From assembly GCA_026874595.1 (NCBI GenBank), contig CM049312.1:73010429-73074428 (forward strand): a stretch of 64,000 nucleotides of DNA, in the 5' to 3' direction. The notes under the pieces are model-generated. The model saw only the letters and a list, made by a program, of their open reading frames with translations. It was not told the DNA's origin and did not search any database. The stretch is from Sipunculus nudus (taxonomy: Eukaryota > Annelida > Sipuncula > Golfingiida > Sipunculidae). Shown piece by piece: positions 50,136 to 61,103 of the stretch (position 1 is the stretch's first letter; the number at the start of each line of letters is the position of its first letter). Made by a program: the position numbers and the translations under genes.

Positions 50136-53100
50136 ATAAACCCTGCATGCCTGGGTTACCTACTAGATTCGTGATTTCAAAAGATATCTAATGGTGGTGG
50201 TATTTTAACAAGTAGAAAGCCTGTAGCACCCTAGACTAGTGCCTTTCTTCTGCTTCTGATGTGTGTTTCTTCATATTCACCATGTCAAAACGTCATAGTT
50301 TCTAAATCTGAGCATTCCAAGCCACCTTGCACCACTAATGGGAAACTATGTGCTCTGCGCCAAGAAGAAATAAAAGAAGCGCTGCAATGTTCAGCCAGGT
50401 CAACCAAGTCATCAGTAGGTAGTGGTAATGTGTCACTGGCCAAGGATCTCCTTGCTTTTCAGGAACTTGGAAAAATTCCAACTGGGCTTGACCTGGCCAG
50501 ATTGGATGATGGGAGTGGCATTGAAGCCACACTAACCACCAACAAGGCCCTATGGCATAAGACATGTCGCTTCAAATATAATTTAAACATGCTGCAGCGA
50601 CAGCAGAAATCAGGTAAAAGCTCCAGTAGCCTGAGCAATCCAAGGTTCACAAATGGTCTGTTCACAGCCACATCAAGATGGGACAGCCTCTGAAGCATCA
50701 ACAAAACAGTTAGGCATGAATGTTAGGAAGGCTGCTCGGAAATAGGAGACACAGAACTGCTCGCTAAACTTGCACCTGGAGATATGATTGCCGTTGAGGC
50801 AAAGTATCATCGCAACTGCCTCCGGATGCTCTATAACAAAGCATGACAGGTAGCAAAAAAGGATGAGCCTGAAGAAGAGGCTCAATTGCATGGCATCGCT
50901 TTCGCAGAACTAGTGGTCTTCATGGAAGAAGCTCGATCTGGGTGATCTGTACAAAGCTCGAATGGAACAGCTGGGTGTCACTCTGGAGCATCGGGTACAT
51001 ACAATCAGGCTGAAGAACAGGCTTATTTCTGCACTCCAAGATTTAAGGACGCATTCACAAGGAAGGGATGTGCTTTGATATTTCAGGAAGACATTGGAGA
51101 TGCTCTTAAGAAGGCTTGTGACTATAACAGTGATGCTTCGCATTTGGTGAGAGCAGCACAAGTGGTTCGCAGAGAGATGTTCGACACTAAGTTCATCTTT
51201 GATGGTTCCTTCCATCCTGATTGTCAGAAAGAATCCATACAGTCATCTCTCTTGGCCATAGTGAACATGATCCTGGATGGGGCGAACTTCAAGCACCAGG
51301 CACAAGCTCAGAACACAGCTACTACAACTGCCGCTTTAACAGTTTCGCAGCTGCTGGTATTCAACAGTGTCAAACATGCACGTTCAGGAAAGTCATCTGG
51401 CACAGTGCGTCACAGCCGTGACCGGGAAACGCCGCTACCACTCTATCTGGCATTAAAATTTCATGCTTTCACACGTAAACGAGGGCTCATTGATATACTT
51501 TATAGGCCGGGGATGTGTGTGTCATATGACCGCCTCTTACAAGTGTCCGCCGACATTGCTAATGGAGTCTGCCGACGCTTCGAGCTAGAAGGTGTTGTAT
51601 GTCCGCCAGAAATGCGCAAAGGTTTATTCACAACAGCAGCTGTGGACAACATAGACCATAACCCCAGTTCAGCGACGGCAATGGACTCGTTTCATGGCAC
51701 TAGTATCTATCTGTTGCAGCACCTTACAAATGAATGTGCCGGTTCAGACCGTGGCGTTCTTGTTATTGACCAGTCTGTTCCAACCACCAGGTCGATCATC
51801 TCTCTTCCACAGTCTTACACCAGTGTACCACCCGCTGCTTTAAAGACGAAGCAATTTACAGCTCCTCCTGTTCATGGCTCCATGAAACTTTTGACTTCCA
51901 AACGTTAACAAACGCAAGAGAAGAAGAATATGAGTGGCTGAGAGCAGTGATGGCAGCTCTGGAGAAGCATGAGATGAACAAGGTGAGCTGGATATCGTGG
52001 TCTGCCTACCATGCTGATATCCAAGACACAGTGATCACTCCTGCAGCCATTAATGCACTGTTGCCTTTGTTTCTGGACAATGCACACTCTGCAGCCATGA
52101 CTAAACATTCAATGGACATTGTTAAAGGGGCAGTTTATTACCTAAACCCTGGGCAGATACCTGTTCTTGCTGTGGACCAACCTCTCTATGCCTTAGCTAA
52201 AAATATACAGTGGACCTGGCCAGACACTCATGGAGAGGATCACTTTGTAATCATGTTCGGCGGGCTTCATATTGAAATGGCTATCTTGAAAGTAAGTCCA
52301 AGTATTTTATCTGCAATTAAGATAAGACTATTTGTAATTATATTCCGGGAAGACAAAGTTATTTGAAACCATTCATGAAATTGGTCGTTCCTTCAGGGTG
52401 ACAACACAACTAAGTCTTAGGTTTAAAATAGTCAAGCATATTTTACATAGATACATAAATTTAATGGTTATTGAAATTAGTTTGTTTGCATTTTCATGGA
52501 GAGGAATTTTACAAGGATACCTATGCCAACCTTCTACAGATTTTTCAATGGAACACATACTTTTTTCATTCCTTTTTGTCGAAACAAATTATTGATATCA
52601 TTGTTCGCACCTGTAAATAAATTGAATAAAAGGAGATATTTCTTATATTACCAAATAATTTAAAAGATAGTAAACATATAATCTTGACAAAATCCACAGT
52701 ATTCTTTGTTTGTGTGAAATTTCAGCTTCTTGGAGATTGGGCTGAAAACAGTGGATGGACAAATGCTCTGGTACAAGGTGATAACAAACCCTGGTACCGC
52801 ACATTCTTTCATCCATGCCAGCCATTTGACGAAGACACGCCATGCACACCAAGTCACCGCCGCCAGCCTGCATAAACTACTCCGCCAGGCACACCATGAG
52901 TACAGCACAGATGAAACAGCCCCTGCAGCATTTGAAGACTGGTGCCTATGGCGGGTCAACGATAGTGTGCAGTTTGACTACTGGCTATAAACCCTATCAC
53001 TCGAGGTCCTCATGCTTCTGTATATCAGATCTTTGCGGGAGGGTAATTTTCAGCTCTACGTGGAATCCCATGGAAATTTATTGCAATGGATGTTTGCTTT

Positions 53101-53557
53101 GGACCACACGCATTATTCTAGGTGGCTCTCAGTACATGTTCGTGACATGATGGTCCTATCTGAGAAACATCCAACAATCCTTGAAGAATTCCCTGCCGGC
53201 AAGTTTGTTGTGCACAAAACAAGCAAAAAGTTCTCGGCCATGGCCTTTGATCATTTCCATGAACAGAATAATGCGGTCATCAAGGGATCTGGTGGAGCAG
53301 TGGGCCTGACAGAGAATCCTGGAGCATTGCGACGTTGGATGGTGGCAGGTCCAGAAATTGCCAGAGTGACTGCAGATTTTGAAAATGCCAGCACCTCATC
53401 AAATGATAACCGTCACCATGTTCAGCAGCCAGCGGTTCAAGAAACCTTTGTGAACCATGTAAGGTGTCTTACAGAGGTGATGGAAGATATAGGAAATATA
53501 GCAAACACAGACAACACCATGAAAGCAAATTCCAAGAGCTCACTCGGATATATATAA
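50136..53557 (+). pseudogene. Decayed transposase-like gene, unnamed family
   Basis: Collinear frames make one long protein of a family I recognise as repetitive in aquatic invertebrates and fish, usually left uncharacterised. Order: a Cys/His N-terminal part (DDGSGIEATL, HKTCRFKYN; 50,500-50,580), GDMIAVEAKYHRNCL (about 50,785), DLYKARMEQLGVTLEHR (50,944), FDGSFHPDCQKES (51,200), RKGLFTTAAVDNIDHNPSS (51,620), VLAVDQPLYALA (52,165), LLGDWAENSGWTNA (after an intron), ALDHTHYSRWL (53,095) and HEQNNAVIKGSGGAVGLTEN (53,258). Three conserved acidic sites (D 51,645, D 52,175, E 53,261) could form a DDE triad; that is inference. Frameshifts near 50,930, 51,073, 51,890 and 52,780, plus stops near 50,691, 50,848 and 52,988, show it is dead. 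Terminal inverted repeats were not found. Confidence 0.7.
52292..52725 (+). other. Spliceosomal intron in the transposase-like gene
   Basis: GTAAGT donor after TTGAAA and TTTCAG acceptor before CTTCTTGG. Removal joins MAILK directly to LLGDW in phase 0, restoring the expected family sequence. This shows the source gene was spliced and that this copy is not a processed retrocopy. Confidence 0.75.
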
Positions 53558-53559
53558 GC

Positions 53560-54330
53560 CTTTACTACATAATGCTCACAAGCCGCAATATGTGTAACAT
53601 ACAAAAGCCGATATATCTGAGATATAAACATCACCCAATTGTATGCTCCTCTGTGGGAGGAAACAACTTTACTGAAGAAATTGAAATGAAATATTCCCTT
53701 CCTCTTTTGACACATAGTTACATTCATCACAATCAGTGATATCGCCTTGGACACAATGGAAACAAATTATTTCGATGTTTAATACTATACACACTCTTAT
53801 TTAATGTTCAATGTTATAACGTGTGACAAAATAAATATGCAATGATACATATGATGTTTTATCCATCTTGCATTATTATAGTTCATGCATGTTTATCGCA
53901 TACGTTTCTGATGTGTTTCCATCTGTCTGATAATACTCTTTAGTGGATAGCGTTATAAGTATGAGAGCGTGGTATCGCATTAAGCATCATTCTCCCGATT
54001 TTAAACATGCAACACCCGCTGTCGTTGTTTCGGTTACACTGGTTCTGGCACAGGGCCATGACTTTATAATCTGTGCGTGAGGAGCGTAGGCACTAACGGG
54101 TCTACATGACCACGAGAAGTATGTGTAAACAGATGATTTAGCTATGGACGTGCCTCCTTGCACTATTTTGCATTCCAATCGCAGAAAACCTGGGACCTGG
54201 GCTTTCTTTACTAAACAAATCACAGGTAGATTACACATCAGTTTCACGTGAGCACGTACATTGCTCGAACATAAAATGGTTAGTTTATATATTAGAGCGG
54301 CATTCTATGTTAAATGTTACATTCCATTTA
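53560..54330. other. Gene-free stretch
   Basis: Spacer between the convergent decayed transposase-like gene and the TSR-CTLD gene. The minus-strand frame at 53,987-54,247 has no recognisable domain. Confidence 0.45.
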
Positions 54331-54334
54331 TTTA
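54329..54334 (-). promoter_or_regulatory. Polyadenylation signal AATAAA at stop codon
   Basis: The stop codon lies in TAAATAAATGG on the minus strand, so an AATAAA overlaps it. It may serve as the polyadenylation signal or be chance in AT-rich DNA. Confidence 0.25.
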
Positions 54335-57016
54335 GGGACCGATTTCTCTTGTGTGAATTTCACATAAAGAACCATATTTGAAGTTCATCACCAGGTGATT
54401 GCGCCATTTGTATTCGTTCGTCAAGTTGATAACTATATTAGAGTACGCCAGTGCATATGGGAAGGTCTTTTCCCAATTACTGTATTCAAATGGGAATTTA
54501 CGTTCCCGGTATTTCCAGAACAACTTCATGTCCTCCTGAAATCCTGATGTCCAAAGATATCCTTTTGATTTTTCTATTAAACCTGTAAGTATAGTAAAGA
54601 TGATGAGAATAAATCTGCAAATGATATAATGCGGAGGGACATATCATTATGTACAATTTTACTCTCTAGGATTTGAAAAATAAAATCTAGGATTACAATT
54701 AACCGTAACAAAAAGAATAATAACAATAACAATACAGGATCATTATAAACCTATACATGAAAAGTTTACTTTTTTCCTTTATTCATTTACCTTGTAGATC
54801 TGTAGTCCTTTTAGAGAGCAAGTCGGACAAGTGCTGTTGTTCTTCCAATGTTTCTATGGATACAAGGTCCCCTCCAATGTCTTGACATAATTGTATTGAA
54901 TCCTGCTTTGATAACAGTTCAACAGACATGTTGTAGCAAGAACCGGTAAGAGGAAACATGTACCCAAAGCCTGGCGGACAAAGGGAATCACTGTTGTCTT
55001 CACGTTCCGGCACTGAAAAGAAGGATTTCCGATTTAAATATGAATAATGAACATTTTACATGGAGAGACTGTGTGACAGATAATTGAACATGAATTATTC
55101 ATTCTCTAAGAATATGAACCAAGCATAAGTAGTTCCTGTATAAAAAAAGCATGTAAAAATGAGCGTGTATGGAACATTGTAACAATATTTTAGTGACCCT
55201 TTGATCTTATTCACTTCACATGTAAGTATTTAGTACAATGTGTCCAAAAGGAATAATATTTCTCATCCCTTGTTTGCAAGCATTCCACTCAGACCAGGTT
55301 TCCAATACTGTGTCACCTCGTTCTTAAACAAATGTCATCTGTCCTTTTTTTCTAATCTTCATTTTCCAATCCATATAATGCATATTGAAATATTACAACT
55401 CCTAATTTTAGATTGTGTATATTGTGTATTTTCTTTAAACCCAAAATTAAGTATATTTCCTTTAAGAGGGTTACTCGAGAAAACAAGCCAGACTTTTTGG
55501 GAGATATATGTTGATTTATAGGTTGATTGTTTATAGTGATTGCTATGAGTTAACCTGTAAAATATTGTCAAACACCTTGTATACCACAATGTATGTCACA
55601 AGTACCCTAGTGACCTTGTATATATGAAATTTACAGATCTGAACTATCCCTAACCATAATATGTTACTGAGGATGAGACCAGCTTTTATAGAGTACAAAA
55701 TGTCAAAATAATCAAAATTCGTTTACTAACATAATTTGAGGAACATTATGAACTATAATACTTTATATACGTAGATTAAAATAAATGGACAAAAATAATC
55801 TTCTTCAGTCAGCAATCGTGGATAATTTAGCAGGTTTACAAAGTTTTGTCTAGCCATTTTATATTTCTTGCAATACAGAGACAATATGACAAGCCGAGAT
55901 TAATAATACGTATATAATACTGACGTTTGCAACATTCGGTATATACTTATATGGCATCCTGTATTTATAAAATAGCACTTACCTTTGCTCATTTCTATTC
56001 TAGATTCGCACGGTTCACGCTCTTCTGCGCCTTTCCCACATTCACCCTTGAAGGATATTTCTTTTTCGGAACAGCTGCGGACTCTTTTTCTCTCGCCATC
56101 TTTACAGACGCTCCACCTAGACCAAGATCCCAATATTGCGTCTCCCGGATCTTCTACAATTGACCGAGTATGATTTTATTTGTTGTATAGATGATATACA
56201 AACGTATCTCCATATGACTGTTTAAACGGGGAAAAAAGATACTTTAAGCACCAAATGACTGTAAGCCACTTAATATTTGTCTACATGACAATATGTCAGA
56301 ACAGTTGTATCGTAAAGAATATTTTTATCGACCTGTAAACTGGCATTTGGAAGATTTTATATCGCAACTTACTCTTGCTGATATTTGTTAAGGATACGCA
56401 AGCTTCTATCTCGGGATCTATATTCATACATCCTCCGTCTACAGAAGCATTTTCCATTGAACACTCACGGAATCTTCTCCTCAAACCATCTTTGCAAGGC
56501 CCCCATTCAGACCAATTTTCAACAAATCTCTGCCCTTCTGGAGACCCTGAAATTATTCATTAAATTACTAATAATTATTACTAATTATTATACTCATGAC
56601 GCCCTGTTATAGAGATTGACAGTATGTCGTACACTTTGTCGTACATAGTATGATGGCCTTGCATTTTAATATTATTATTAGAGCTAGTGAACGATTTGTT
56701 TTAATATAATAAAATTAATATAATATTTAACTTTGGCCAGTTATATATTATAACTCAATACAAAGCAATTGACCAAGTCAAAAAGTTACGTATGCGCTGA
56801 CACATATCTGTAGCGATTAACTGATGATGCTATTATCCTAGCATTTATTACGTTTATCATCCAAATCTGAGACGCAGGAAATATCTTCCTCCTGAACTCC
56901 TCTGCATTTATTCTGAAAAATCTCAGCTCCTGTATGACAGCCCCGATTTCGTTCCTTTTTGCCGAGCTTGCACGAGCTCCATCCTGTCCATTCTGTCCAC
57001 TGCCAGTTGATACTTC
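54332..57016 (-). CDS. Thrombospondin-repeat C-type lectin protein (5' partial)
   Basis: Five minus-strand exons join in one frame: 57,016-56,852 (TSR1), 56,546-56,373 (TSR2), 56,153-55,983 (TSR3), 55,012-54,791 (lectin, first half) and 54,582-54,332 (lectin, second half and stop). All junctions are GT-AG and phase 1. Each TSR is about 55 residues with a Trp ladder (WTEWTGWSSC, NWSEWGPC, SWSRWSVC), an Arg-rich strand (RRRFREC, RKRVRSC) and four cysteines instead of the usual six. The lectin half has CPPGFGYMF, CYNMS and LCQDIGGDLVSIETLEEQ, then YLWTSGF, a central NW and SLCE. EPN/QPD and the inner cysteine pair are missing, so canonical calcium-dependent sugar binding is doubtful. The product is presumably secreted or surface-exposed. 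The signal peptide exon was not identified upstream. The TSR1 acceptor could instead be 8 bp further out. Confidence 0.85.
55256..55316 (-). pseudogene. Relic TSR exon
   Basis: Between the TSR3 and lectin exons, the minus strand reads GDTVLETWSEWNACKQGMRN. This aligns with the start of TSR3 (GDAILGSWSRWSVCKDGERK) in the same phase. Homology stops after about 20 residues, and the second half with its three cysteines is gone. It is a decayed fourth TSR exon inside the intron. Confidence 0.7.
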
Positions 57017-57029
57017 CTGAGGCTTTCAC

Positions 57030-58150
57030 CGAACAATGTGACAGAAATGAGAAATATATTTTAATGTTCTTAACTTACCTCTAAAGCATATTTACACTTT
57101 TTTCTCGTATATTAAAAATTGTAATTCCTCTGAAAAGAGATCTAGAAAAGATACATTGTTCCTAGAAAGAAGTAGTGATAAATGCTATTAATTAATAACA
57201 ACAATTTTGATTACCATCAAGATTTTTATAACACGATATTGACTGATATTGATGTCAGGATAGAGGATCGATTTTATATTCATATAGATTATTGAAAAAG
57301 CTTATTCATGGATTTTTTTTTATATTTGTGAGAAGATATTCTTTCATTTCATAACAAAATATTAAATATCAATTCAAATTTCACATTATCATGATTATGG
57401 CAAAAAAAGTTTACGCTTGTCCGGTTTCAGATGAAATGTCATGTCGCGTTATGTGTAATATGAAATGCTTTTCGGGTTTGGCGTTCCAGTATTTATTATG
57501 TTTTATCTTATTTTTAGAACATAAGTGTGGATTTCATGCATGAACACTAAATAACCGTATGATTTGATAAGGCTGTACAGAAGGTTGAAAGAAGTGGGTA
57601 TGACAAAAAATTAACAAATTAAGACATTAACAAAGGTAAGTGTTTACATTAATAATTAACATATTTCTTCTCAATATCCTATGCAGTTTCTTTCGAGCTT
57701 TACAAACAGAATCTTTGTATTTTTAAATACTAAGGATATTGTGTCCATGTACGGGTGTCTTGTACTTGTGTATATGTACTGCATAAGAAATAACAGCACA
57801 TTCCCCATAATGCTTGGTTCAACACTACGTTATTACGTGGACCAGATTCTAAGCCACAAATCTTTAGATAATTTGTCTCATTAATAGTTATAGACTTTGT
57901 ACTTTGACTTCCAACATTCGACCTGCTTTATTCAGTTGTGTATAAAAAACAAATTCGGACAAAACATAATCAATAAGGGTTTGGTCGGATTACGGAAACA
58001 TTACATTTAGGAGAACGAGGTAAGTATGGCTAGTAGCGACAGATCACAGGACAGAATCAAGCGTTAAAAAGGGTAGCAAATAAAAGCAAAATGACAGAAA
58101 GTTCATTTAAATCTTTTGGTTTCGTACATCTCGAGATTTATTTCATATTA
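57030..58150. other. Upstream region of the TSR-CTLD gene
   Basis: No further TSR or signal-peptide exon could be recognised on the minus strand. AT-rich, otherwise featureless. Confidence 0.4.
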
Positions 58151-58154
58151 TGCT

Positions 58155-58385
58155 TGTCTTTTAGGTGGCGAGGGTTTATATTTCGCGATTTTCGAGAATT
58201 TTAAATAATCGCGTATATTAAACTGATTGGAATCAGTACATACAAGATCAATTCTTATTAATAATTTCAATCGATTTGGCCTCTTATTCACAAAGGCTTT
58301 ATTTTCGCGTACCTTAAATAGTACCTTTCGCAAACTTCGTAAATAGGAGACCCTCGCAAGCAAAAACACAACCACCGTAAAACAA
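58155..58385. repeat. TTCGCG-motif dispersed repeat, copy 3
   Basis: GGCGAGGGTTTATATTTCGCG lies at one end, and TTTTCGCGTACC, TTTCGCAAACTTCG and CCCTCGCAAGC at the other. The minus-strand open frame across it is a by-product of the repeat. Confidence 0.5.
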
Positions 58386-59334
58386 TTCAAACTATTGTTT
58401 ATAACATAGAAAAGCCACCTTTTTTCTTCTCCCATTATACATGTGTGTTCTTTAGCAGATCGGAGTTATTTAACAATATTTCTATTGTTTCTTGTGATGA
58501 GTGTGCATAAACGCTTTTATTTATTAGTATTATAAAATATAAGATTTCTTCTGATACCGTATGATACTTCCAGTTGTCTTGAGTCGTTGTATATAGTCGC
58601 TGCTTCAAAAGGGTGCAAACTTAAGATCGCTATCCAGCATGCGACATTAAGTATCGCGGTCATGGTGTTTATGACTGTTATCTCTCTCAGCTGGTCGTCA
58701 GTTACCAGGCCTGCCTTTGAAAGAGGACATGTGTCTAGTATCTGATTTGATCAATACATAGCATTTAATGCAAAAGTACTGATGGAAAAATGTGAAAGAT
58801 TTTTTGACGGCTTAATAAACAGCAATATCTCACTAAAGGATTTTCCCATATTGTTATCTTGATGAACATATAAGCAAGTCCTTTTTTTTAGGTCAGTGAA
58901 TTTATATTTTTCAAAGAAAATGTGTCGTATAGAATCCGCCCTTTTTGCTAAACTTATCAATTCTTTTATTATTGACAGCTTTTCCCATCACCATAATAAA
59001 AGGGCTCACATGGCAAAAGAATTTTTGAAACAATTGATCATTGGTTCAAATAATAGGACTCAATTCATTTTCAACTTTGATTAGGGATGTGTCAGAAAAA
59101 TCAATCATGCTCAAAGTTTGTTTAATTCAAATTTGTTTGTACTTTTAAAGCACGTTTCAGAACAAAAAAAGGGAGAATTAGAATAAAATATTCTGAGATA
59201 TATTTATATTTAATTTTTCTACTCCAAAGTCAACAATTTTAACTACACTTGTCTCAACCATACAGGCACACACAAATTTATACAAATAAATACGTATTTA
59301 CATGCATACATGCATACATACATATATATATATA

Positions 59335-59371
<37 letters not shown>

Positions 59372-59469
59372 CATGAATTCAATACATCATGGTGAGGTGC
59401 TGTAACATGTGGAAGCGTTTTAAAATAAAACGTTTAGAAATACCAACATATGAAGTCTAACTGAACATT

Positions 59470-59521
<52 letters not shown>

Positions 59522-60309
59522 TTAGAAGCGCCTCTCTACGGACTCTGCCATCTACGGTTACCTACGGGCAGTCCCTTGACAATTTACTATTTATTATCAC
59601 AAAATTGTTTTCTCAATTGCGGGGTCCACTGTAGTCTGAATTATGGGTTGTTATTGCAGCTGTCAAAATACCTCTGTATTTCGGGCAGAGCGACAGGCGA
59701 GCATAGAGCAAACACAAAAACCCTTCAGTTCTATGATATTTAGCGGCCAGCCAATTGACCATTAGAAGCTTGTACAGTGTGCTTGGTCATTAAACGTCCT
59801 TACGGGCTTTTCTGGAATGGTGGGGGTGGGGGGGGTGTTAGGAACCTTAGCCGGTTGGGTCGTAGGTTTAAAATTACGGGCGTATTTGCCATCTCAGTGG
59901 CTACGCTTGTTTTCTAAGTCCAAAACTAGCTTTTGTGTATGGCTTACGACAGGGTGGATGGTCCGCTTTAAGGTTGAAGTTGATTAGCTAAACTTAAATT
60001 GAAGTCGAACGTTTCAGTATGAGCAAATCGTTTAAATGAATGGGACTGCGAATTCAGTGGTGTGTTCATAAAACAAACACCTAATTTACCAATATATAAT
60101 GAATGTCAAATTCAAACTCAGTAGAACTGCTTTCTTATTGCTATCGAATCGCTTCCGGATTACTACCAACTTTATTGTTGATTTATTTATATGAGTTATT
60201 ATTCTGTTATCATTCCTATTATTGTTGGATTATAACGCGACTTGTGCAATGGTATTGGAAAAACACAGACATGGCCGATTTTTAAGAAAAAGCACGACAT
60301 TCTTTGTAA
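58386..60309. other. Gene-free stretch
   Basis: (TA)n microsatellites lie at about 59,319-59,368 and 59,472-59,519. A GC-richer segment (59,520-59,960) has a G-run but no recognised gene or RNA. Confidence 0.45.
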
Positions 60310-61020
60310 ATATGCCGAGAAAGAGACGGCTGTTACAAAGAGGATGACGAAGATGCAAAATTACTTGCAATTTGCGAGTTGGGGACGGCCGTTACAAGGT
60401 AAATGGCAAACTTGCTAAATTGTTTGCAAATTGCTAGCAATTTACCCGATTTGGACAGCTGTTGCCAGGGAGGGTGGCAAAGTTGCTAAATTCCTGTCAA
60501 CTTGCTAGCAAATTGCTTGAATGTGACGGCTGTTACAAGGAGGATGATAAAGGAGGTTGCTTTATTGCTAGCAAATTGCGTTTTGGGGGCGGCTTTGACA
60601 AGGAGGGTGGCATAGTTGCTAAATTACTAGCAACATCCCGGATGTGGACGGCTGTTACAGGAAGGGTGTCGAAGTCGCGAAATCGCTAGCAAATTGCTCG
60701 GATGTGAAGGCTGTAACAAGAAGGATTACAAAGGAGGTTGCTTAATTCCTTGCAATTTGCGTGTTTGGGACGGCTGTAACAAGGAGGGTGGCAAAGTTGC
60801 TAAATTATTAGCAATATACCGGATGTGGACGGCTGTTACAGGGAGGGTGTCGAAGTTTCTAAATTGCTAGCAAATTGCTAGCAATTTGCTTGCTTGGTAC
60901 GCAGGTGGGGGGAGAGGGTGCGAAGTTCCTAAATTTCTAGCAAAGTACTAGCAATTTTCGTGCTGGGAACGGCTGTAACAGGGATTGTGTCAAAGTTGCA
61001 AAAGTGCTCGCAAAGTGATA
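60310..61020 (+). repeat. Minisatellite, ~62 bp monomer, ~181 bp higher-order unit
   Basis: About 10-11 diverged monomers are marked by GGACGGCTGTTACAAGG. They recur near 60,328, 60,386, 60,454, 60,519, 60,580, 60,647, 60,706, 60,768, 60,828 and 60,969, with a degenerate one near 60,901. Each is followed by GGTGGCAAAGTTGCTAAATT and then the internal near-repeat GCTAGCAAATTGC. GGATGTGGACGGCTGTTACA recurs at 60,640 and 60,821, and AAGGAGGTTGCTT also recurs, giving a three-monomer higher-order period near 181-187 bp. Confidence 0.85.
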
Positions 61021-61103
61021 GCAGGTGTGCAATGAGTGCGCATAGAAAGTTTTTTAGTGATGGTTCAGACTTTGCTAGACACTCGGGCAAGAATACTAGA
61101 TAC

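Noticed and set aside
58148-58435. 95-residue minus-strand frame
   Set aside because: It lies across a TTCGCG-motif dispersed repeat and has no domain.
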